Both the position numbers and the translations under genes were made by a program. The notes beneath the pieces were generated by a model. The model made no database searches. It was not told the origin of the DNA and saw only the letters and a list, made by a program, of their open reading frames with translations. Below, in pieces: positions 19,966-31,096 of a stretch of 52,260 nt of DNA. The stretch lies in contig BLSF01000123.1 in assembly GCA_012862575.1 (NCBI GenBank), forward strand, positions 1 to 52,260. The letters run 5' to 3'. The DNA comes from Parietichytrium sp. I65-24A (Eukaryota > Sar > Bigyra > Thraustochytrida > Thraustochytriidae). Each line of letters opens with the position of its first letter. The stretch's first letter is position 1.

Positions 19966-21600
19966 ATGTCAGCTGGAAGAGGCAGAGCGATGGTCCAGCC
20001 AGCATGGCTTACCATGCAGCAGCAACAGCAGAACAGTGTGGGAGAACCATCTCCGGCGGGATCAGGATCAGTGAAACGCGATTCGGAAAGGTTTACATCG
20101 CATCGATCGCAAGATGATCGCGAAGGTGACTCTCACCGCCACCGCGATCGTGACCGTGATCGTGATCGCGATCGTGATCGTGGCAACAGAGATGATAATG
20201 GTCGATTTTCTGATGCCGACAGCGATAGGTCCAGGAAGAGGCGCAAGCGCGAACGTAAGGAGCGCAAGGAGAAGAAGGACCGCAAGAAGAGGCACAAGCG
20301 TAGGAGGAGCAGGAGCAGGAGCTATTCTTCTGGAAGCGAGAGCGATGAAAGCGATCGCTATTACCGGCGCTCCAGCCGCAGGTCTAGCAAGGAGGCCAGC
20401 TACCCAAAACCCACCGCCAGCTCCCGAAGGCGGAAGAAGAGCATGTGGGATGTCAGGCCTGAGGAGTTATCCAAGGAAGCACAGTCTGCCATCTCGTCGC
20501 TCTATGGACGGCTCGCTGCCAACAACTCCACACCGCACAGCGCCGGGTCCAAGCCCTTTAACCCAGCGGATAACTTTCAGGCTATGCGGCAGACCAAGCA
20601 CGCAAGACGACTATACGTCGGGGGAATCGACTACATTTCCGAGCGCGAAATCAAGGAATTTTTTGATGACGTGTTGCGCAAAGTTCTGCACGACCAGCCC
20701 GATGTGGGCGGCCGTGTTGTGACGGTCTATGTGAACAACGAGAAGCGATTTGCTTTTGTGGAGCTCGACACGATTGAGCTGACCACTGCTTGTCTCTCTT
20801 TAGATGGACTGGATTACAAGGGGATACCACTGCGCATCCGCAGGCCAAACGATTATCAACCCCACAATCTTCCTCCAGCAGGCCCTATCCCTAAGCTGGA
20901 CCTTAGCAGGTTGAGCATACTGCCAGTCAACCACGCTCCGAACACTGGTGGAAGCGGACTTGCAGCAAGTGGAGTTTCGCCGCTGATCACAGATGGCCCT
21001 AACAAAATTTTTGTGGGCGGCCTCCCACATCATCTCACGGACGAGCAAATTGTTGAGTTGCTGCAGTCCTACGGCAAGCTCAGAGCCTTGAAGGTTATCA
21101 GGGACTCGGTAAATCAGGTTTCCAAGGGCTATTGCTTTTGCGAGTATGCTGACCCAGACGCCACGGACCAGGCGATCAATGGCTTAAATGGGATCCCCAT
21201 TGGGGACCGGACTCTGACGGTGCGAAGGTCCGATCCAAAGTTCCAGCGTGGAGCAGATCCGACTGCAGGGCTCTCCGGCGTGAAGCCTCCGACCCGGGTA
21301 CTTATTCTCATGAATATGGTGACCGAGGAGGACCTTATGGACGACGAAGAGTTTAAAGATATCCTGGAAGATATTCGAGAGGAGTGTGGCAAATTTGGAG
21401 AGGTTCGCGCGGTTGACGCGCCAAGACCATCTCAGTCTGGGCCAAACCCGCCTGGGGTTGGCAAGGTATATGTGGAATTCGGAAGCGCGCAAGACGCTGT
21501 GCAGGCTCGCATCAAGTTGGAAGGTAGGACTTTTGCTTCGCGCGTTGTGGAATGTGACTATTTCGACGAGGATAAATTTGCTGCTAGAGACTTGTTTTAA
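19966..21600 (+). CDS. U2AF2: U2AF large subunit (U2AF65), splicing factor
   Basis: The protein has 544 residues in one exon. Residues 50-145 are an RS/RD-rich domain. Trp161 in RRKKSMWDV fits the U2AF-ligand motif that binds the U2AF small subunit. RRM1 spans about 215-295 (RLYVGG), RRM2 about 346-425 (KIFVGGL, GYCFCEY) and a C-terminal UHM-type RRM about 445-540 (RVLILMNMV with an acidic helix). This order is that of U2AF65, which binds the polypyrimidine tract and recruits U2 snRNP to the branch site in the nucleus. Nearby introns are few and short, yet the factor is complete. The ATG at 19966 is the first in frame. The gene converges on the downstream kinesin. Confidence 0.95.
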   Translation: MSAGRGRAMVQPAWLTMQQQQQNSVGEPSPAGSGSVKRDSERFTSHRSQDDREGDSHRHRDRDRDRDRDRDRGNRDDNGRFSDADSDRSRKRRKRERKERKEKKDRKKRHKRRRSRSRSYSSGSESDESDRYYRRSSRRSSKEASYPKPTASSRRRKKSMWDVRPEELSKEAQSAISSLYGRLAANNSTPHSAGSKPFNPADNFQAMRQTKHARRLYVGGIDYISEREIKEFFDDVLRKVLHDQPDVGGRVVTVYVNNEKRFAFVELDTIELTTACLSLDGLDYKGIPLRIRRPNDYQPHNLPPAGPIPKLDLSRLSILPVNHAPNTGGSGLAASGVSPLITDGPNKIFVGGLPHHLTDEQIVELLQSYGKLRALKVIRDSVNQVSKGYCFCEYADPDATDQAINGLNGIPIGDRTLTVRRSDPKFQRGADPTAGLSGVKPPTRVLILMNMVTEEDLMDDEEFKDILEDIREECGKFGEVRAVDAPRPSQSGPNPPGVGKVYVEFGSAQDAVQARIKLEGRTFASRVVECDYFDEDKFAARDLF

Positions 21601-22275
21601 TCCTTTCTTTGTTTGCCTTGCCATGACTCCTTTCTGGACTCTTGCTTCGCTATCTCTTGTTCATAATGTTTTGGAAACAAATTCCATTGGACGGATTCGC
21701 GCTGGCGGAGCGCTTGGTGATTCAAGCAGGAAAATGACTGTGCGCTGGGTGAGTGCAATTGCTATGCTAACAGTTGTGCCTTTTTCAACTCCAAGCCCAA
21801 GCAATCAAGTTGATTTCTTTTAATTTTAACCGAACACAGCTCGGAACATGAACCACGAACCATGACACTCGAACGTTTGATATTTTTTGCTCGCGTATAC
21901 AGCTCTCGGTGACCCACAAGTCAAGAAGGCTTATGTTGAGGAAGATGTCGGTTTACACGGTCGCTCAATCCACATGTAAGAACACCCTGCGTTGTTGACG
22001 CAGTTGTAGACAGCGAACTCGCCCCCTCCCCCGTAAACGTTTGACGGTAGAGGGATATCATGGTACGTGTTTCGCTCAAATGAGAGAAAACCCTCGAGTC
22101 GACGAGCACAAATCTGTATCGGTTGTTTTCTTCTTGTTTCTTATTACTACAAATGCACACAATATGCAAGAACATGGGCATGGATGGATCGATGAAATTA
22201 GAGTCTCAAGATCTCTTCGGAAGGGCAGGCATGCTGAAGAAAATGCAGCACACCCTGACTTGCGTGACAAAAGCT
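21601..22275. other. Convergent spacer
   Basis: Spacer between the 3' ends of U2AF65 and the second kinesin. Short open frames have no recognisable domain. Nothing else was seen. Confidence 0.7.
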
Positions 22276-25200
22276 TTACTTGTTCGCTTTTCTTTTTGCC
22301 TTTCGTCGCTGAAGGCTTTCGTAAGCAATGCGCAGATTTTTATGACCTTCGGCTTCAACTTTGAAACTTTGCTTGTAAGTTTCCAGACCTTCCTCCAACG
22401 TTTTAATATATGTAAGAGTCGGGTTGCTAGAGATACGCTTCAGCAGGCTGCCTTCTAGCATCTCCTCGACATGACTGGAACACAGGTAGCCTCGCAATGC
22501 CTGAACCAGCTCGCAAAGTTCTTCCTTGTCCAAGTTCTCCTCGTTAACATCCAACTTAACACCCTCAAACAGAACGCCTTGAAGAAGCTCTTCCCAATCA
22601 GATCGATTTCTCACTTGAGGAGGCGGCGTCTCGGTATTGCGAGCCCAATACTGCGGTGTCTGCGGTCGATCAATCACCCCTGCTTGTGATCGGCTGTGCA
22701 GGTTGCCACAGGATGCAGTTGATGGCCTTCTGCTCGCCGAGCTTGCAGTTAGTCCTGGAGCTGACACGGAGGAGTGCAGATCGCCTTTGCTGACTGCATC
22801 CCTCTCAATCGTCCTTAAAGATATGATTTGATCTCGTAACATGCGTAGTCTCTCGGGATCTTGCAAGAGCGTCTCCGAGCCCTTGTCTTTACTCTTGAAA
22901 CAAACTTCGCGTAATACATTGAGATTCGAATTTGTCACGCGGATCTTGTAGTCGCCCTTTTGTACTTTATTGATCACCTTTGCCATGCTGTTGCAATGCT
23001 CATAGAGCATCCTCAGCTCTTTGCGGTACTCGCGAACTTCAGCAGTGCGCCTGTGATGATACTTGTTAAAGTCTTCAACCATGCGTATGCACTCCTGCTC
23101 CTTCTTGTTGATCCAGTACTCTGCTTGCTCCTTAATGTTTGCAACTTGCTCTTCGTGTCCTCGAAGCACTTGCTTGAGGTGCTCATCATGTTTGCGGCCC
23201 AGCGCTACTTCTATTCGCTCGGACTGCTTTTTCGCGGCTTGAAGTTTTTGAGAATCCACTTTGAGGGCCTCGGGAATAGAATTTACCTGATCTTGCGTTC
23301 TGCTCTCAATTTCGCGCGAATTACTGAGAATTGCGCTGAGCTTGCCCTCGTGGTCCTTGGCTTGCACCGCCAATTTGGTTTGAGAAATGGCTTGGACCTC
23401 GCTAATCTGTCGCTTCAACAGTTGGATTTCTTCTTTCTGCCGCTTGATTTCGTCACGGGACTTGACATTTTCTACTTTGTGCTCAGTCTCAACTTGCTTG
23501 CTTTCGCGCTTTACTTTTGCGATTCGTTCACGAAGCTTTTTGTTTTCCAGCCTCAGGGTTTCTACTGCCATATACAGATTCATGGCATTGCCTCCGAACT
23601 GCGCTCCGTTGGACACTCCCATCGCTGCAGACCCAAACCCGAATCCGCCTTCACCAGCACGTTCCATGTTTGCGCCAGCTCCAGGTAAAAACGGCAGAGA
23701 CCCGTCTCCCGCCAAAACTCCTGACAAAGGGCTGCTGCTTCCAAGACCAGCGAGCTGTTGCACGAGGTCAGATTTGGAAATGTCCAGGTCTTGCAAGTCC
23801 AGATCTTGTAGATCTTGCACGAAGTCGGATCCTTCACTCAGCGACGGTCGTCCGTCAGAGTTCAAACTCCCATCGCCGAAGAAAGGCATGTCTCCCATGG
23901 CCCCTCTCTTCCCTCGAGCGTTTGCTCGAGCTTCTGCTTTTTGTTGTGTGAGGGTCACCTGCCTCTCGATTGAGTGAATATCCATACGCGAGCCGACGAT
24001 CTTGCCATTCTTTAGCTGAGCTCTTCCGTCATCAAGAATTCGAACTCCTTCATGACCAAGCTTCTCTAATATCTCTTGAATCTGCTTGTTTTTCTTTGCC
24101 AAAACCACCGCCATCATCAGCCGAAGTCGCTTAATCTCGGCTTGCAACCTTCTGATGGTTTCTTGTAACAGTCCGCGACCTTGCTCGTCCGTATAATTTA
24201 TGCGAGGCTGGTTTACGACAAATCTGCATCTGTTTGCGAATTGCAGGGTACCCAGGCACTCAAAGTAGTTCTCCTTCGTCGGATGCAACGTTGCAATGAT
24301 GGAAGTGTGCGAGTTTCCACCGAGGGAGCTCTGAAGGATGCGCGTCAGCTTGGAATCGCGGTATGGAATGAATCCAGCAGGTGTACTTGGGTCGAGCGAA
24401 GCGGCAACCTTACCTAGCGCCGAAAGTGAAGAGTTAATAAATAGGGTCTCTTTCAGCCGCTGACCGTCTGACTCGCTTCTGTTTAGGCGCTCGCTACCTG
24501 CCAAGTCGATTAGGTTGAGTAGTCCTCGGACAGTGACGTTTGTGTTGCGATCTGTCTTGGCCACTGTCAGCGTAAAGATGGTGTGTGACCGCGATGACTG
24601 CTCGTTCATGCGGGTTTCATGCGTGGCGCGAAGTGCGAAGCCGGCTTCGACGATCTCATAAACTTGTGCAGGCTTCTCCACTACAATTTCGGAGAGATTT
24701 TTGACGAAAACGCTCCCAGAGATATCTTCATGTATTTCCAGCGGAGCCTCCAGCGAAATTGTGCTCATGATGCCGCTATCGTTTCCCGCAGAGGCGGCAA
24801 ACGACTGCCTGTGCTTCAATCGTTCCATGTACCACTGTGATGTAGTGAGGTTCTTTCCAGTGTCTTTCTTCTGATCCTTCATTAAATACGCCCGGCCAAG
24901 ATCTCGCATCTCATCACAATACATTTCCAACAGAGACACCGATATGGTGACGTCGATTCCAGAATTGCACTTCTTCTGCTTGTCCGCGTGTTCGAAGGCA
25001 TAATCAACACATCGAGGAATTAACCCACGGTTGGCTCCGCGCTCGCCAAACATCGTAAAGGTCTTTCCGGAGCCTGTTTGTCCGTATGCAAAGCAGCATC
25101 CGTTATAACCTTGCAGCATGTGGTCCACGAGTGGTCTGGCGATATGTTTAAAAACGGCCTCTTGCGAGGTGTCGGTCCAATGCACACCGTCATACAGAAA

Positions 25201-25383
25201 CACATGTTCTCCTGCTTGCTTGCGAGACTCGGGGTCTCGGATAGAAATCCTTCCATCTTCCTCCCCAACCAGCGGCCACATTTCCTTCGGTGCCTCGCCG
25301 GGTCTGGCTCGCACGAATACTTTAATATTGTCATTCCCAGTCGACGCAGACCCACTGTAGTCATTCACCACCTTGTGATGCAT
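22276..25383 (-). CDS. Kinesin motor protein with enlarged motor domain, subfamily uncertain
   Basis: The protein has 1035 residues from the ATG at 25383; the frame extends three codons further without an ATG. The N-terminal motor has the P-loop GQTGSGKT (101-108), switch I NEQSSRSH (260-267) and switch II DLAGS (293-297), all intact. An insertion of about 50 residues (near 160-215) separates the MYCDEMRDL strand from the core. The motor is followed by a neck coiled coil, a Gly/Ser-rich low-complexity stretch (about 500-580), and a long coiled coil (about 605-790). The tail ends in a very basic RRKAKRKANK, a possible second microtubule-binding site. An axonemal or cytoplasmic role is possible. 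Its 5' flank carries an octamer array (25722-25785). Confidence 0.92.
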   Translation of the reverse strand: MHHKVVNDYSGSASTGNDNIKVFVRARPGEAPKEMWPLVGEEDGRISIRDPESRKQAGEHVFLYDGVHWTDTSQEAVFKHIARPLVDHMLQGYNGCCFAYGQTGSGKTFTMFGERGANRGLIPRCVDYAFEHADKQKKCNSGIDVTISVSLLEMYCDEMRDLGRAYLMKDQKKDTGKNLTTSQWYMERLKHRQSFAASAGNDSGIMSTISLEAPLEIHEDISGSVFVKNLSEIVVEKPAQVYEIVEAGFALRATHETRMNEQSSRSHTIFTLTVAKTDRNTNVTVRGLLNLIDLAGSERLNRSESDGQRLKETLFINSSLSALGKVAASLDPSTPAGFIPYRDSKLTRILQSSLGGNSHTSIIATLHPTKENYFECLGTLQFANRCRFVVNQPRINYTDEQGRGLLQETIRRLQAEIKRLRLMMAVVLAKKNKQIQEILEKLGHEGVRILDDGRAQLKNGKIVGSRMDIHSIERQVTLTQQKAEARANARGKRGAMGDMPFFGDGSLNSDGRPSLSEGSDFVQDLQDLDLQDLDISKSDLVQQLAGLGSSSPLSGVLAGDGSLPFLPGAGANMERAGEGGFGFGSAAMGVSNGAQFGGNAMNLYMAVETLRLENKKLRERIAKVKRESKQVETEHKVENVKSRDEIKRQKEEIQLLKRQISEVQAISQTKLAVQAKDHEGKLSAILSNSREIESRTQDQVNSIPEALKVDSQKLQAAKKQSERIEVALGRKHDEHLKQVLRGHEEQVANIKEQAEYWINKKEQECIRMVEDFNKYHHRRTAEVREYRKELRMLYEHCNSMAKVINKVQKGDYKIRVTNSNLNVLREVCFKSKDKGSETLLQDPERLRMLRDQIISLRTIERDAVSKGDLHSSVSAPGLTASSASRRPSTASCGNLHSRSQAGVIDRPQTPQYWARNTETPPPQVRNRSDWEELLQGVLFEGVKLDVNEENLDKEELCELVQALRGYLCSSHVEEMLEGSLLKRISSNPTLTYIKTLEEGLETYKQSFKVEAEGHKNLRIAYESLQRRKAKRKANK

Positions 25384-26681
25384 TCTGCCCACCGAGCCTC
25401 GGCTGCTTCCCAGCGCTTCACGATGCTCGCGAGCACGTCAATTACGTTTAAAAGTCTTTTAAAAGCTGAAAGCACAAATGTGCCTGCCCGTATCTGCGCC
25501 AATGAACCCGTCCACCTCTCTCTCGCACGAACCGAAAACTCCGCTCCGACCGAGCTGCAAATTTATCTCCGATTTCGACCGTCACCTTCGCACATCTCAC
25601 TCAAAGTCAAGCCTATCCTGTGCCGTTTATGCAGACGCAGATGCAGATATGCACGCTTGCTTCTCTGCAAACGTCGCAGCTGCAACTTTGCGCACTACAC
25701 AGTAACTCCAATACTCAACAACTCCAAATGCTCAAATGCTCAAATGCTCAAATGCTCAAATACTCAAATTCTCAACAACTTGAACACTTTGCCACTTTAC
25801 AAAGTGCACTTTCTTTCGGTTTCTTTCGGTTTCTTTCGGTTTCTCTCTTGTGTGCGGTCGTTTCTCCCGCTTGGGCCAATACTTTCAAGCGTGACTGTTA
25901 GAGATACCGCTAGGAGCCTCGGCAATGTTAACTGTCCGCGAGTACACTCCAATTTTGCCGAGACTGTACTGTCCTCACGTGTGTCGCTCCACCTTGCGTG
26001 GCGTAGGAGCCTCGTAGAGAGTCTTATAGTGGATGGGGTAGAAGTGGATAAGGAGGTAGTAGAAGTGGGAGAGCCGTTTGGGTGAACAGAGAATTGATCG
26101 CTTGAAGCAGGAACAGAGAGCTGTTCGCTGGAGATGGTTGTGTGTTGGAGATGTTTTTGGTGGGAGGAAGTGAGTGTTTGCTATGTTTGCTTCTCTTGAA
26201 AGTTGATTGGGTTTCGTATGAACGCACAAATTGAGCAAAGATGGCGCGCATGTTTTGATACAGCTACGAGCTTTCTTTTCTTGTTGATGGAATGGTGGAG
26301 CCCCGTTATTGACTTGACTATATGCAAGGCGATGGTTGGATCAAGCAATGGACTTCACCTTTGATTTACGAGAGTTGACGAAGTTGGTGTTGCAACTTGT
26401 TGCTTCGCCGTGTTTCGTTCTTCGACAGGTGTTTGTTTAGCATTTATCAGACTGATCCGGCCCAGTGGAGCTCTTGGCAATGAGTGCCAGTTCTTGGTTC
26501 GATGGATGGGAAGAAGGACGAGCACTCCAAGACTCTGGCAGCATTTGGCCATAAGCTGCTCGGCCGAGCGACAAAGGAGTTGGGCCAAGCGAGATGTGGA
26601 GTGGAGAGAAACACAAACGGATTCCAATGGTAGTGTGCACAATGTATGCGTCAGATGGGTATGGTTGCGATATCTAAATAT
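25384..26681. other. Gene-free spacer upstream of the second kinesin
   Basis: It holds the octamer array at 25722-25785 and a GGTTTCTTTC run (about 25813-25844). Open frames on the plus strand here are short or overlap the kinesin 5' end without domains. Confidence 0.7.
25722..25785 (-). repeat. Octamer array NATTTGAG in the 5' flank of the second kinesin
   Basis: On the coding strand, units AATTTGAG, TATTTGAG and CATTTGAG follow one another with exact 8-nt period, about 340-400 nt before the ATG. AATTTGAG followed by TATTTGAG also occurs in the array at 35026-35234. Confidence 0.9.
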
Positions 26682-27802
26682 TTAAAGGGAGCTGCGCTGA
26701 GCAACAAATTCAACTCCGCGCTTAATGGCAGCCTCAAGATCTGGGATCGCCTCAGTCTCGAGCTTGGTCTTCTCGTAGTCGCTCATGTTCTCTGGGAGAG
26801 GATAGATCTTGCTGGCGCCTTCGGTTCCGAGCAGAACGCGGGTGGAGAAGAATGGAGTGGAGGAAACCGAGCAGTCGACGTAAGAGCATTCGATGACGTT
26901 CTCTTCCCCTGCCAACCCGCGCATGACGCTGGTCGCAAAGCGAGCTCCAGCGTAGGCCATAGAGAGGGTCGCAGAGCCGCCTCCAGCTTTGGCCTCGACG
27001 ACTTCAGTGCCAGCATTCTGGATGCGGTTAGTGAGCTGCACGACATCCTCTTGGCTCAGCTTGGAGCGAGCCTCCTCTGGCAACTGCGAGAGGAGTGGGA
27101 CAATGGAGACACCGGAGTGTCCGGCAACAACAATGGTGTCCAATTCACTGCAAGAGAGTATGCCAGACAAATTAGTTACAACGGGACCGTCAGTTTCGGG
27201 TGCGATTGCACATGGGAACACATGGGTGGGGTGGGGGGGACTTACCTTGGGCTAATGGAGCACTTTTCAGAGATGAATTTGTTTGCGCGGACGATGTCAA
27301 GGGTAGACACACCAAAGAGGCGCTTTGGGTCATACACTCCCTTCTTTTTAAGCACCTCAGCAGCAATTGGCACGGTAGAGTTGACTGGGTTGGAGATGAT
27401 GCACACCATAGCTTTTGGGCACACGTTGGCAATGCTCTCAACGAGGTCAGCGACAATTCCTGCGTTGATGGCAAAAAGGTCGTCTCTGGTCATGCCAGGC
27501 TTGCGTGGAACACCTGCAGGGATGACGACAACATCGCACCCTCCGAGAGCCTGCTCCAGGCTCGCCTTGGAAACCTCCTTGTCCTTCAAGTCGCCGGCAA
27601 AGCCCTTCACTTCGCAGTCGCTCTCCACGTGGCTCACATCGACAGCCACGCCGTTCACGACTGGGACGACATCGTACAAGGAGAGCTTCTTCACATACGG
27701 GGAGGATGCCAGCAAGAGCGACAGCGGTTGCCCGATACCTCCAGCAGCGCCGAGTACCGCTGCGTTGAACCTCTTGCTCGCCTTCTGCTGATTCTGGCCC
27801 AT
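26682..27802 (-). CDS. NAD-dependent malate dehydrogenase, two exons
   Basis: Exons are 27246-27802 and 26682-27147 with a 98-nt intron (27148-27245, GTAAGT donor, TTGCAG acceptor); the product has 340 residues. The NAD-binding loop GAAGGIG is at 18-24, Asp44 should select NAD over NADP, substrate arginines are R100 and R106, Asp169 and R172 follow, and the catalytic His196 lies in AGHSG just after the splice site. Together these mark the mitochondrial/glyoxysomal MDH type, which interconverts malate and oxaloacetate. Only 11 residues precede the Rossmann fold, too short for a typical mitochondrial presequence. The C-terminus is SSL, at best a weak peroxisomal PTS1 variant. Cytosol or peroxisome is therefore inferred with little certainty. 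Confidence 0.95.
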
Positions 27803-30290
27803 TTTTCGATGTTTACGATCCCAACTTTGGTCTTCCAAGCAATACCTGCGTTCGATGTCCAATTCGCTGCGCGTTTCTCTCACGGTCTGTCTCTGTCTCT
27901 GTCTCTATCTGTGTCCGTCTTCGAGTGACTGGAGTATCTCTATCCATCTATCTCTTTGCATCTCTGTGCACTTCTTACATGTGAGATAGATAGCTCTCCG
28001 ATGAGTCTCTCCCCCTTCCGCTACTAGTTAACACCCTCGTGATCCATAGGCTGTCAGTCTTTGTCGCAGCTATGACTCCGAGTTTGGATCTTTGTTTACA
28101 TACGGACACTGTTCCTCATGCAGTTTCTTCCAGTTTCTTTTCTCCGGATTCTGGACTATGATCATTCTGAATTCCGAATTTTAGAGAACATCTTCTTATC
28201 TTCGACTTCTTCGACTTTCTCTTTTGCAAACGACCGCCGAGTGTGTGTCGAGTGTGTCGACATGCTTGGTGATGAAAGGCATTGAAACTGCAATTGTAAA
28301 TCAAAGGGTGGACCACTTTTTTGTGATGTGCGCTCGTCAAAGAGCTTTGCCCTGGCTCGAGCTACGGCAACCATCGACAACCTCGAACTTTGACACTTTG
28401 ACTCGGAGCATCTCGGAGCAGCCCGCACTAACTTGTTTACTGTACTGACAGAGTGAGCATTGGTGCTTCGTTCGAGAACTTGAACATGTGTCTGCACACG
28501 ACGTCTTGTTCTGCGAAACATTTAGATACATTTAGTGGACCTGCGAGTTATGTCATAGCCAGCATACATCTTCATAGATCCTCATAGATCTTCATAGCCT
28601 GACGATATCTGAATTCTGAATTCTGAATTCTGAAGAATCTGAGTATTTCTGACTGGGCATTTACGTCACAACGACTCCATCGAGACGCGAGACTGTCAGG
28701 CTGCAAATGCCTAATGGCACATTTACAACATTTACAGGTGTTACTGGAGAACAAAATGGAACAAACCTGAGAACTTCATTTCTCAATGAAAATGAACACG
28801 GACATTTTTCAATTGAACACATTTCGATCGAGAGCAAGCATTTCATTAATTTCTGAGTTCTGGTTCGGTTTTATCTCATGTGAAGCCTGCAAACACAGCC
28901 AAGATATGACTGAGTCCTGAATGCTCGATTCTGAATTCCCAACAATTGAGGACCAAGGCGAGTGCACACACTTTTATACTGTGGCATAGAGACGAAACGG
29001 ATCTCTGGCCCAGCTAAAGCAAGGAAGAGTGCATTTGAGCTCTGATGCGACTCGGTCTGTTGTACTGCATTACAATGCCAAAATGCAACAAGGCAAAGGC
29101 AAAGACAAAAGACAATGGACGCAAAGGGGTCCCGCTCTGAGCGAGGCGAGAGATTCGTTGCGGGTTGATAAGCTCTCCACACCAAATCCAGACAATCTCG
29201 AAAATGCAGACGATTAAGACAACTTTTGACGATTTTGACACGGAGCGAAGTGGGGCAACAGCGCCGACGATTGCATTGCGCATAAGTCGTATCTACCTGT
29301 ACCGCTCCCGGTATTCGCCTTCGCTGGTTTATATTCGTTTGCAATTTACATTTCATGTATTGAAAATTAAATCTAAACTGAAACTAAAACCAAAAGCAAA
29401 ATTAAAATCTCCCATGTTTTGTTTTCATAGTAAGCACAAGCGAACGAACGACTTGTCGGCACACAAGCCAACGAATGCATGGATTGCGAATGGCTCCCTG
29501 ACTCTCCCATCCTTCGCCCACGTGGCCCAATATACCCAGAGAATGAATGAATGAATGAATGAAGAAACGAGAGAGAAGACCAAAAGACGATGGAAGCAAA
29601 GAAAGAAGCAAGTAAAGAATGGAAAGAGAGAGAGAGAGAGCGAGAGCGAGAGAGAGAGAGATTGGGCGAGAGAAGGAGAAGAGAAAAGTCGCAAGCCGAT
29701 CAAAGCTTGACAATCCGAAGCAGCAACCATTTCTGTGTGCTGCATTTGTTTCCTCATTCATTCCTTCATATATACACGTTCATCATTCATTCATTCATTC
29801 ATTTGCTTGTTGGTTTGTTGGTTTGTTAGCCCGAGGCAGAGGCTCGCCATAAATAATAAATCAAAGAACATTGGCAAAGCTCAAAACTTTGACGCTTGCA
29901 ACTTCAACGCATCTGTGTAGCGTTTCTCCCATGCGCCGCTAGCCGCACGAGAGCAGTGCGAGCTAGTCTCTGCGTTAGACGGCGCCTTGAGCCGTGCGTA
30001 ATCCGTAGTCGGCGGTAGCGCGAGCATGGCAGTGCAATGAGTGGGAATTGCCTTCCGCAACGGCTTTGCCAGCAAGCAGCAAGCGTGGTCAGCAAACCGC
30101 TTTTGCCCAGTCGCAGCAGCTGCCGGGAAGACTTGTAGTTTGCACGTTGCGTTCCGCGGGAGAGCGTTGATTGGACGCAGCGGCCGATCCGCCAGTGGCA
30201 GCGCGTTTTGCAGTTCGCAAGAGGTTGGGTCGCGGAAGCAGGAGGAGTGTTGGCTGACCAAAAGGTCGCGCGAGAGCTCGCGAAGGCAGG
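27803..30290. other. Long divergent spacer between MDH and CFAP20 genes
   Basis: About 2.5 kb without a supported gene. It contains TCTGTC runs (about 27883-27912), repeated GAATTCTGA/TTCTGAATTC words (28609-28632), an AG run (29622-29662) and ATTC tetramer runs (about 29783-29803). Open frames of 100-230 codons, including one overlapping CFAP20 on the other strand, look like chance frames. Confidence 0.65.
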
Positions 30291-31096
30291 ATGTTTAAGA
30301 ACACCTTTCAGTCCGGCTTTCTGTCCATCTTGTACAGCATCGGCAGCAAGCCGCTGGCCATCTGGGAGAAGAAGGTGCGCAATGGACACATCAAGCGCAT
30401 CACGGATAATGACATCCAGTCCAGCGTCCTGGAGATCATGGGCACCAATGTGTCCACCAACTATATCACGTAAGTGTCTTCGGGGGTGTTGAGTTGTGCT
30501 GTGTGCTGTGCTCCGGAAGGTTGTCGTCCGCTTGGTTTGTTGGCATTGTGTACTGACGGCTCGCTTGTTCTGTCTTCCCCTCGTGCAGATGTCCAGCTGA
30601 CCCAAAGAAGACTCTGGGTATTAAGCTTCCATTCTTGGTGATGATCATCAAGAACCTTAAAAAGTATTTCACTTTTGAGGTGCAAGTGTTGGACGATAAG
30701 AACGTCCGCCGCCGCTTCCGCGCAAGCAACTACCAGTCAACCACGCGCGTCAAGCCGTTTATTTGCACCATGCCAATGCGCCTCGACGAAGGCTGGAATC
30801 AGATTCAGTTTAATTTGTCTGATTTCACTCGCCGCGCGTACGGCACAAACTATATCGAGACTCTGCGCGTGCAGATCCACGCAAATTGCAGAATTCGCCG
30901 CATTTACTTTTCCGACCGCCTCTACTCTGAGGATGAGCTCCCACCTGAGTTCAAGCTTTTCCTCCCAATTCAGAAGGACAGGGCCGCGGAGGCCAAGCAG
31001 CAGGCAGCAGCAGCGGCGGCTGGTAATGCGCCTGCATCCCCGCCAGTTGAGGAGCCCATGTCACCTTCCGAGGAGGATGCGCCGCCTGCAGAGTAA
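30291..31096 (+). CDS. CFAP20: Cilia- and flagella-associated protein 20 (CFAP20/BUG22), two exons
   Basis: Exons are 30291-30469 and 30589-31096; the intron (119 nt) starts GTAAGT and ends GTGCAG, splitting a Thr codon. The product has 228 residues. The first 190 or so follow the very conserved CFAP20 family almost without change ([60 protein letters not shown]). The family consists of inner-junction proteins of axonemal doublet microtubules, also reported at basal bodies. The last 35 residues are an Ala/Pro/Glu-rich tail, longer than in animals. The gene implies that the organism builds motile flagella. Identification is secure. Confidence 0.98.

Noticed and set aside
29904-30605. 233-codon minus-strand frame overlapping CFAP20
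   Set aside because: It overlaps both CFAP20 exon 1 and its intron, and the sense strand is unambiguous.
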